Assembly (NCBI RefSeq): GCF_050434925.1
Contig: NZ_JBNDJK010000001.1
Span: 3,720,001-3,784,000 of the forward strand
Length of the DNA stretch: 64,000 nt
Reading direction: 5' to 3'
Source: Inquilinus ginsengisoli_B
Lineage (GTDB): Bacteria > Pseudomonadota > Alphaproteobacteria > DSM-16000 > Inquilinaceae
This document shows, one piece after another, positions 57,995 through 64,000 of the stretch. A program made the translations under genes and the position numbers. The notes beneath the pieces were generated by a model. It worked only from the letters and a program-made list of their open reading frames with translations, made no database searches and was not told the origin of the DNA. The first letter of the stretch is position 1. Every line of letters starts with the position of its first letter.

Positions 57995-59248
57995 TTATTC
58001 GAAAGCAGGGTCGGACGCGGCCGCGTCGAGGTCGCCGCGATAGGCGGCATCGACCAGCCGGCGCATCTCGGCGAGCCCGATCGGGCGCGGATTGTTCTTG
58101 ATCAGGCGCTCGATGCCGACCGCCTGCTCGGCGGTCCAGTCCAGCTTGTCGGCGGGCAGGCCGAGGCCGGCGAGCGTCGGGGTGATGCCGATGGCGCGCA
58201 GCAGCCGCGTCACTTCGTCGATGGCGGCGTCGGCCAGCGCCGCGCGCGTGGTGTGCCCGCCGTCCACCCCAAGCGCGATGGCAATCTCAGCCATCTCGTC
58301 CAGCGCCGCGGCGCGGTTGAAGCGCATGACATAGGGCAGGGCGGTCGCGACGCCCAGACCGTGGGGCGTGTGGGTCAGGGCGCCGACGGGATACTGGATC
58401 GCGTGCGCCGCCGCCGTGCCGGCCGTGCCGAAGGCGCAGCCGGCCGCCAGCGCCGCCATCATCACCTCGGCCCTCGCATCCTCGTCCGCCCCGTCGCGCC
58501 AGGCACGTTCGAGGCTGCGCCCGAGCAGGCGGATGGCGAGCAGCGCGAAATGGTCGGTCAGCGCGCTCTTGCCGATGAAGACGTGCTGCTGCGCCAGCTC
58601 CGCCGAGGGCGGGCGCCGCCCCGCGGTGAACGCCTCGATCGCATGGGTCAGCGCATCGGCGCCGGCGACCGCGGTCAGGGCGGGCGGGCAGGAGAGGGTG
58701 AGGTCGGGATCGCAGATGGCCGCGGCGGGGATGAGATACGGGCTCGAGATGCCGACCTTCAGCAGGCGGTCCGGATCGGAGATCACCGCGACCGGTGTCG
58801 CTTCCGATCCGGTCCCTGCTGTGGTGGGAACGGCGATCACCGGCAGCATCGGTCCCGGCACCTTGAACTCGCCGTAATAGTCCGGCAGCCGGCCGCCATG
58901 GGTCAGCAGCAGGGCGGCGCATTTCGCCATGTCGAGACAGCTGCCGCCGCCGATGCCGATGACCAGGTCGGGCGCGAAGCCGCGCGCCTCGTCGGCGCAG
59001 TCGGCAGCGCTGTCGCGCGGCACGTCCGGCTGCACGCGGCCATGGACACTGACGGCTAGGCCGGTCGCGCGCAGCCCGTCCAGCATCCGTTCGAAATCGG
59101 CTGATGTGGCCAGCCGCTCGTCGGTGCACACCAGCGCCCGCCGCCCGAGGCGGCCGGCGACAGCCGGCAAAGCCGCGCGCTGGCCTTTGCCGAACAGGAT
59201 CTCCTTGGGCAGCCGGATCGCCGAGAAGAGCGTCACGATCGACTCCAT
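57995..59248 (-). CDS. iron-containing alcohol dehydrogenase
   Basis: The 417-residue Fe-ADH (group III) has the NAD(P)-binding GIGGGSCLDMAK and PTTAGTGSEATPVAVI segments. The metal-site His and Asp residues lie in DALTHAIEAF and HAIQYPVGALTHTPHGLGVA. It is the first gene of a minus-strand operon with an ALDH and a frameshifted SDR. It is divergent from a GntR/FCD regulator with a palindrome in the 99-base gap. It may oxidise a primary alcohol, diol or hydroxy acid for the adjacent ABC-imported substrate. Confidence 0.92.
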   Translation of the reverse strand: MESIVTLFSAIRLPKEILFGKGQRAALPAVAGRLGRRALVCTDERLATSADFERMLDGLRATGLAVSVHGRVQPDVPRDSAADCADEARGFAPDLVIGIGGGSCLDMAKCAALLLTHGGRLPDYYGEFKVPGPMLPVIAVPTTAGTGSEATPVAVISDPDRLLKVGISSPYLIPAAAICDPDLTLSCPPALTAVAGADALTHAIEAFTAGRRPPSAELAQQHVFIGKSALTDHFALLAIRLLGRSLERAWRDGADEDARAEVMMAALAAGCAFGTAGTAAAHAIQYPVGALTHTPHGLGVATALPYVMRFNRAAALDEMAEIAIALGVDGGHTTRAALADAAIDEVTRLLRAIGITPTLAGLGLPADKLDWTAEQAVGIERLIKNNPRPIGLAEMRRLVDAAYRGDLDAAASDPAFE

Positions 59249-59294
59249 CGATGGGGATGAGCCGGAACATCGGCCATGCGAGATCCTATATCAA

Positions 59295-59306
59295 ATCCTA
59301 TAGGAT
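59295..59306. promoter_or_regulatory. GntR/FCD operator palindrome ATCCTATAGGAT
   Basis: ATCCTATAGGAT is a perfect 12-base palindrome in the 99-base gap between the divergent iron ADH and gntR genes. An ATCCTATA direct half-repeat starts 11 bases earlier (59284). The spacing of an AT-rich centre with short GC arms is typical of FCD-type GntR sites, and it can cover promoters on both strands. Confidence 0.65.
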
Positions 59307-59347
59307 ATCGTATTGAATGCGGCGGAGGATCGTGCTAGCTCTCCTTC

Positions 59348-60073
59348 ATGTCAAGGGACAAAGCAGTGCGCAGCCAGAAGCCGATCCTTCCATCCCCTTC
59401 GGCGGCCGATCCGGGCGGCCCGGCGATCCATCGTGCCGCCAGCCTGGCGGAGGAGGTCTATGAGGCGATCTTCGCCCAGCTGATGGCGCTGAAGATCCCG
59501 CCGGGTGCCCGCATCACGGTCGATGCCCTGGTGCGCGAATTCAACGTGTCGCAGACGCCGATCCGTGAGGCGCTCGGCCGCCTGGAAGGCGAAGGCCTGG
59601 TAGTCAAGACGCACCTCGTCGGCTACAGCGCGGCGCCCCAGGTCTCGCGCCGGCGCTTCACCGAGCTGTACCAGCTGCGCCTGCTGCTCGAGCCCGACGC
59701 CGCGCGCAGGGCCGCGGCGGCGATGACGGATGCGGCGCTGCAGGAGCTGACTGCGGCGGCGGGGGTGATGTCGCGCCCGGACGGACCGGACGAACGGGCC
59801 CGCTACTCCCAATTCGCGCGCGAGGACGCGGTGTTCCACGACAAGATTCTCCAGGTCGCGGGCAACGAGCTCATCCGCGAGACGCTGGTGCATCAGCACA
59901 CGCATTTTCATATTTTCCGCCTGATGTTCCACTCGCGGGTGACCGAGGAGGCGCTCGACGAGCACGCGGCGATCCTTGCCGCCTTCTCCCGTCGCGACCC
60001 GGACGAGGCCGAGCGGGCAATGCGCACCCATATCGAGCGGTCGCGCGACCGCCTGCTGCCGGCATTCGACTGA
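59348..60073 (+). CDS. GntR-family regulator, FCD subfamily
   Basis: The 241-residue protein has a winged-helix DNA-binding domain (SLAEEVYEAIFAQLMALKIPPGARITVDALVREFNVSQTPIREALGRLEGEGLV, about 32-85) and a six-helix FCD domain. The latter includes LRLLLEPDAARRAA and an HxxxH-type metal/ligand segment (QHTHFHIF, and DEHAAILAAF). Such proteins are repressors released by an organic-acid or sugar-acid effector. It sits between the divergent iron-ADH operon and the CUT1-type ABC operon downstream. It probably regulates both, through the palindrome at 59295. Confidence 0.92.
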   Translation: MSRDKAVRSQKPILPSPSAADPGGPAIHRAASLAEEVYEAIFAQLMALKIPPGARITVDALVREFNVSQTPIREALGRLEGEGLVVKTHLVGYSAAPQVSRRRFTELYQLRLLLEPDAARRAAAAMTDAALQELTAAAGVMSRPDGPDERARYSQFAREDAVFHDKILQVAGNELIRETLVHQHTHFHIFRLMFHSRVTEEALDEHAAILAAFSRRDPDEAERAMRTHIERSRDRLLPAFD

Positions 60074-60134
60074 TGCCAGGAGCCATGGGCAGCGGGCCGA
60101 TCCGTGATACGCTGGCGGAAAAGGGAGGATAACG

Positions 60135-61226
60135 ATGGGACAGGTCGACGCCTGTGCGCTGAGCCTGACCAATGTCAGCAAATCCTACGGCCATGTCCGG
60201 GCCTTGCACAACCTGTCGTTCAGCGTCGCCGAAGGCCGCTTCTTCGTGCTGTTCGGGCCCAGTTCGGTCGGCAAGACGACGACGCTGCGCATGATCGCCG
60301 GCCTCGTCCCGCCGGATCGCGGCCGGGTCGAGATCTTCGGCCGGGATTGGACGCATGAGCCGATCGCGGGGCGCGGCGTGTCGATGGTGTTCCAGTCCTT
60401 CGCGCTCTACCCGCACCTCACCGTCTTCGAGAACCTGGCCTATCCGCTGCGCGAGGCCGGGGTGGGGCGGGAGGAGATCGGTCGCCGTGTCCGGGAGACC
60501 GCGACGATGCTCCGGCTCGACACGAAGATCGGCCGCAAGCCCGGCACGCTGTCGGGCGGCGAGCAGCAGCGGGTCGCGCTCGGCCGTTCCCTGATCCGGC
60601 GCCCCCGGATCCTGCTGCTGGACGAACCGCTGACCAATCTCGACGCCAAGCTGAGGCACGAGATGCGGGCCGAGCTCAAGCGCCTGCATCGCCAGTTCGG
60701 ACTGACGATCGTCTATGCGACGCCCGACGAGCTGGAGGCGCTGTCGATGGGCGAGGAGATCGCCGTGCTGCGCGACGGCGGGGTCGTGCAGACCGGGACG
60801 CCGGACGAGCTCTACGAAGCCCCGCGCGACCTGTATGTCGCCGGCAAGATCGGCTCGCCCACCATGAATCTAATCAAGGGCACCCTGGCCCGCGACGGCA
60901 GCGTCATCGACTCCGCGATCGGCCCGCTGCCATGCATGCGCAAGCTGAGCAGCGCGGATGCGGGGGAGGCGGCCGTGGTGGGCATCCGGCCGAACGACAT
61001 CCGCCTCGCGACCGGCGGCGAAGGCGGTATGGCGGCGAGCATCGCCATGCTGGAGCCGTTGGGCGACGTCACCGTGATCTCGATCGAGACCGCTGGCGAG
61101 ACGCTTCGGCTGGTGCTGCCGGAAGCGGCGGCTGCGGGCCTGCAGCCCGGTCAGCAGGCCTCGATCGTTCTCGATCCAAGAAAACTCCACGTCTTCCGGG
61201 CCTCGAACGGACAGGCAATCACCTGA
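60135..61226 (+). CDS. CUT1-type ABC ATP-binding protein (MalK/UgpC-like) lacking the H-loop histidine
   Basis: The 363-residue ATPase has Walker A GPSSVGKT (41-48), Q-loop VFQSFALYP (Gln87), signature LSGGEQ (139-144), Walker B ILLLDEP (159-165) and a C-terminal TOBE/OB domain (VVGIRPNDIRLATGGEGG). At the switch position, where family members have VTHDQ, it reads ATPDE, placing Pro197 instead of the catalytic His. The Walker A SV pair also deviates from the usual GC or GS. It may act beside a second ATPase encoded beyond the window, as in two-ATPase glycerol-type importers. It is the first ABC gene after gntR. Confidence 0.9.
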   Translation: MGQVDACALSLTNVSKSYGHVRALHNLSFSVAEGRFFVLFGPSSVGKTTTLRMIAGLVPPDRGRVEIFGRDWTHEPIAGRGVSMVFQSFALYPHLTVFENLAYPLREAGVGREEIGRRVRETATMLRLDTKIGRKPGTLSGGEQQRVALGRSLIRRPRILLLDEPLTNLDAKLRHEMRAELKRLHRQFGLTIVYATPDELEALSMGEEIAVLRDGGVVQTGTPDELYEAPRDLYVAGKIGSPTMNLIKGTLARDGSVIDSAIGPLPCMRKLSSADAGEAAVVGIRPNDIRLATGGEGGMAASIAMLEPLGDVTVISIETAGETLRLVLPEAAAAGLQPGQQASIVLDPRKLHVFRASNGQAIT

Positions 61227-61282
61227 CGCCGGGGTCGGACAAGAACAACAACACCGACAACACATGGGGAGGAGACCTGATA

Positions 61283-62716
61283 ATGACGGCGACGACAAAG
61301 ATCAAAGGTGTAGTGGTGGCAGCAGGGTTGGCCGCTCTGCTGATGACGGGCGCGGCCAAATTTGCCCAGGCCGAGGAGGTGACGCTGTCGATGGCGGTGC
61401 CCGACTGGCCGCCGACCCGCGTCATGAAGAAATTCTTCGATGAGCAGTACAAGCCGAAATCCGGCAACACCGTGAAGCTCGATGTCGATTTCATTCCATG
61501 GCCTGATTTCTACACACGCGTGAATGCGTCGCTCACCTCCGGTGAGCAGAAATACAATTTCATCGTGTCCGACTCGCAGTGGCTGGGCGCCTTCGTCGAG
61601 GGCGGCTATTTCCGCAAGATCAACGATCTCCTGGATGCCGACCCCGAGTTCAAGAAGGCGTTCATGGAGATCCATCCCAATCCGCTGAACGCGTACGCGA
61701 CCTATCCTTACAAGTCCGAGAACTATTACGGTTTCCCGCAGTTTCCCGACGTTCTGGTCACCTTCGCGCGCAAGGACATCATCTGCGACGAGACCGAACA
61801 GAAAAACTTCATGGCGAAGTACCAGAAGAAGCTGCCCTGCACGGGCGAAGAGATCGACGCCATGACCTGGGACGATTTCAAGAATATTGGTGAGTTCTTC
61901 CGGCGCAAGAAGGGCGAGACGCTGGCGGGCAAGCCCGCCGATGACGATTTCTACGGCATCGCCTTCCAGGCCGGCAAGGCCTACGACTTCTCATCGATGC
62001 AGGTGAACGGCTTCATCTGGCAGATGGGCGGCGACATCTGGGACGAAACCAAGGTCCCCCAGGGCCAGGCGGAGGGCGTGGTGAATTCGCCGGCCGCGGT
62101 GAAGGCCCTGGAGGCTTATCTGAACCTGATCGACTACATGCCGCCGGTCGCCAAGACCGGCACCATGGACATCTTCAAGTCGGACGAGCTGTTCCGCGAA
62201 GGCAAGGTGGCCATGAATGTCGACTGGATCGGCCTGGGCGAAGCCTCGCTCGATCCGAAGACCTCGAAGGTCTCGGACAAGCTGGTGTTCGGCCTGATGC
62301 CGGGAACCATGGGCGCCGACGGCAAGATGGTGCGCTGGTCCAACATCGGCGGGCAGCCCTTCGTGCTGACCACCTGGACGACCGACGCCCAGATCAAGGA
62401 GGCCGTGGACTTCGTGAAGTGGTGGCTGTCGCCCGAGATCCAGCATCAGTTCGCGGCGGCGGGCGGCCAGTCGGCGATCAAATCGGTGTATTCGGACCCG
62501 AAATACGTGACCTATCGCCCGTGGAACCGGGCGTGGGCTCCGTCTCTGGACTGGCAGAAGGACGTGTGGCACGTGCCGCAGTTCTTCGAACTGCTGACCC
62601 AGCAGCAGGATCAGTTGGATCTGGCGATCACCGGCAAGCAGGACGCCAAGGCGACCTTGGACAACATTGCCAAGTTCCAGCAGAACCTGCTGACCGAAGC
62701 GGGCCTGATCCAGTGA
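61283..62716 (+). CDS. CUT1-type extracellular solute-binding protein
   Basis: The 477-residue precursor has a Sec signal peptide (GVVVAAGLAALLMTGAAKFAQA, cleavage before EEVTLSMAV). The mature SBP family 1 fold reads VTLSMAVPDWPPTRVMKKFFDEQYKPKSGNTVKLDVDFIPWPDFYTRV ... WQMGGDIWDETKVPQG ... GKVAMNVDWIGLG ... FVKWWLSPEIQHQFAAAGGQ. This family binds sugars, glycerol phosphate or related polyols. It follows the ATPase with a 56-base gap and a GGGGAGGAGAC site. The long mature domain fits complex or charged substrates. The substrate is unknown. Confidence 0.92.
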   Translation: MTATTKIKGVVVAAGLAALLMTGAAKFAQAEEVTLSMAVPDWPPTRVMKKFFDEQYKPKSGNTVKLDVDFIPWPDFYTRVNASLTSGEQKYNFIVSDSQWLGAFVEGGYFRKINDLLDADPEFKKAFMEIHPNPLNAYATYPYKSENYYGFPQFPDVLVTFARKDIICDETEQKNFMAKYQKKLPCTGEEIDAMTWDDFKNIGEFFRRKKGETLAGKPADDDFYGIAFQAGKAYDFSSMQVNGFIWQMGGDIWDETKVPQGQAEGVVNSPAAVKALEAYLNLIDYMPPVAKTGTMDIFKSDELFREGKVAMNVDWIGLGEASLDPKTSKVSDKLVFGLMPGTMGADGKMVRWSNIGGQPFVLTTWTTDAQIKEAVDFVKWWLSPEIQHQFAAAGGQSAIKSVYSDPKYVTYRPWNRAWAPSLDWQKDVWHVPQFFELLTQQQDQLDLAITGKQDAKATLDNIAKFQQNLLTEAGLIQ

Positions 62717-62817
62717 TGTGACGAGGCCGCTGCCGCCCGCCGTCGGGCCGGCGGCAGCGATCCCGAACCGGGCCGGCGTGCCGGACCCGCCAAGCAGAAC
62801 TGCGATCGAGAGCACTC

Positions 62818-63894
62818 ATGTCCGTGACACCAACCATGACGGCTCCCAGGGCCCGGACGTCGCCGGCGTTTCTGGAGATCTCCGCCGACAATTGGCGGCT
62901 GGCGATAGCCGCGGGCATCGTCGTCACCGTGGCCGCCGCGGCGGCGCTGCCCGCTTCCATCGCCTTCTGGATCGTCGGCGCCGCGGCGGCGCTGGTCGCC
63001 GCCGCGTTCGTGGTCAACGCCTACCGCCGCCGCTACTATGGCGGGCTGCTGGTGGCGCCGGCCATCGCCGTGCTGTTCACGATGAACATCTTCCCGCTGC
63101 TGTGGTCGCTGGGGCTTTCATTCTTTGCCTACCAGTCGAACCAGCAGTCGATCCGGTTCGTCGGGCTCAGCAACTACATCAAGGTGCTCACCAACGACAT
63201 CGCCGCGGCCGACAACTGGCACGCCCTGACCAACACGGCGATGTTCGTCGTGCTCACGGTCGCGGCCCAGATGGTCGTCGGCTTCCTGCTGGCCATGCTC
63301 TTCGCCAAGCAGTTCCCGCTGCGCAAGTATCTGCTGATCCTGGTCTTGGCGCCGATGATGCTGTCGGTCGTCGCTTCGGGCGTGTTCTTCACCTACTACT
63401 ACGACCCGACCTTCGGCATCCTCAGCTATGTGATGAACGGCATCACCGACGGCCAGTTCATCCTGATGGACAGCAAGGCGGGTGCGGTGGGCGGCATCGT
63501 CTTCGCCGATGCCTGGATGTGGTCGCCCTTCGTCATGCTGCTGGTGCTGGCCGGGCTCGTGTCGGTGCCGAAATACCTCTACGAGGCGGCCGCCATCGAC
63601 CGGGTCTCCGCCTGGCGGCGCTTCTGGACCATCACCTTCCCCTATATCCGCGGGCTTCTGATGCTGGCGCTGCTGTTCCGCACCATCGAGGCGTTCAAGC
63701 TGGCCGACCTCGTCATCCTCCTGACCAAGGGCGGCAACGACACGATGACGATCTCATACCACCTGATCCGCATCGCCAACGAGCAGAACAAGACCAGCGA
63801 AGGGGCGGCGATTTCCTACGTCATGCTGTTCATGGTGATCGTCCTGACCAACCTCTACCTCTATCTCGCCAATCGCCGGAACGGGGAGAGCTGA
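62818..63894 (+). CDS. CUT1-type ABC permease, MalF/UgpA-like
   Basis: The 358-residue permease has about eight TM segments. Two extra N-terminal TMs (LAIAAGIVVTVAAAAALPASIAFWIVGAAAALVAAAFVV) precede a normal permease core (GGLLVAPAIAVLFTMNIFPLLWSLGLSFF). The core has an EAA loop EAAAIDRVSAWRRFWTITFPYIRG. It lies 101 bases after the SBP gene and two bases before the second permease (TGACCATG). Substrate selection is shared with the SBP. Confidence 0.92.
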   Translation: MSVTPTMTAPRARTSPAFLEISADNWRLAIAAGIVVTVAAAAALPASIAFWIVGAAAALVAAAFVVNAYRRRYYGGLLVAPAIAVLFTMNIFPLLWSLGLSFFAYQSNQQSIRFVGLSNYIKVLTNDIAAADNWHALTNTAMFVVLTVAAQMVVGFLLAMLFAKQFPLRKYLLILVLAPMMLSVVASGVFFTYYYDPTFGILSYVMNGITDGQFILMDSKAGAVGGIVFADAWMWSPFVMLLVLAGLVSVPKYLYEAAAIDRVSAWRRFWTITFPYIRGLLMLALLFRTIEAFKLADLVILLTKGGNDTMTISYHLIRIANEQNKTSEGAAISYVMLFMVIVLTNLYLYLANRRNGES

Positions 63895-63896
63895 CC

Positions 63897-64000
63897 ATGG
63901 CCTCCGGCCCGTCCATCTGGGAACGCATCGGTTTTCGCCGGAGCCACGGCGTCGCGGAGGCCGGCTGGGGGCGCACCCTGGTCGTGGCGGGCGTCAGCCT
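63897..64000 (+). CDS. second CUT1-type ABC permease, N-terminal fragment only
   Basis: ATG at 63897, two bases after the preceding TGA, encodes about 34 residues (MASGPSIWERIGFRRSHGV, then WGRTLVVAGVS, where TM1 starts) before the window ends. The position, coupling and length of the cytoplasmic N-terminus fit a MalG-type permease. The remainder, including any further ATPase, lies beyond the window. Confidence 0.75.
   Translation, partial: MASGPSIWERIGFRRSHGVAEAGWGRTLVVAGVS

Overview
The window is about 70% G+C with strong G/C at third codon positions. It is dense in ABC importers, divergent LysR-target pairs, FCD-type GntR regulators and RND efflux genes. This fits a large chromosome (or chromid) of a free-living or root-associated alphaproteobacterium, most likely of the Rhodospirillales/Azospirillum-Inquilinus kind; the genus is an inference. 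No rRNA, tRNA or CRISPR array was seen. Small palindromic elements recur between genes: CTCTCCCGC hairpins and an 86-98 bp CCGTCATGGCGAG-bounded repeat. One IS481-type insertion sequence is present, and a lower-GC beta-helix (tailspike-like) gene looks recently acquired.

Layout. 1-5.4 kb: partial ThDP enzyme, serine beta-lactamase-like hydrolase, Dps, a small secreted protein, a decayed RTX C-terminus, an APC permease and an ArsR regulator. 5.4-9.5 kb: SDR plus a spermidine/putrescine-type ABC importer (SBP and two permeases, no ATPase), with repeats between SBP and permease. 9.6-14.4 kb: DedA-PAP2 fusion, ChaN-like lipoprotein, periplasmic TPR-like protein, VOC protein. 14.5-15.8 kb: IS481 element. 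15.8-25.7 kb: LysR divergons controlling GST/DMT/SMR, azoreductase/methyltransferase, and GST plus a PNPOx-FNR-ferredoxin fusion. 25.9-29.1 kb: three overlapping single-TM proteins facing a polytopic membrane protein, all unrecognised. 29.2-37.2 kb: MdtABC-type RND pump without a local outer-membrane channel. 37.2-39.1 kb: aldo/keto reductase and LysR. 39.3-46.1 kb: beta-helix protein, secreted lactonase-like propeller, class III cyclase with TPRs, ionotropic-glutamate-receptor-like protein, small MafI-like protein. 46.1-48.0 kb: LysR and polysaccharide deacetylase-family protein.

48.1-64.0 kb reads as two linked carbohydrate or polyol catabolic regulons. The first has a Gfo/Idh/MocA dehydrogenase, a TIM-barrel isomerase and a two-HTH GntR on the minus strand, divergent from a ribose-type ABC importer and a zinc alcohol dehydrogenase. 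The second has an iron alcohol dehydrogenase, an aldehyde dehydrogenase and a frameshifted SDR on the minus strand, divergent from a GntR/FCD regulator with a palindromic operator and a CUT1-type ABC importer whose ATPase lacks the switch histidine. The substrates cannot be read from sequence alone.

Most notable items: the receptor-channel protein at 44.7 kb, the four-gene unknown membrane cluster at 25.9-29.1 kb, a Glu-to-Asp SMR transporter, the H-loop-less ATPase, a 13-codon leader coupled to an ABC ATPase, and a 58-residue low-complexity insertion in MdtC.
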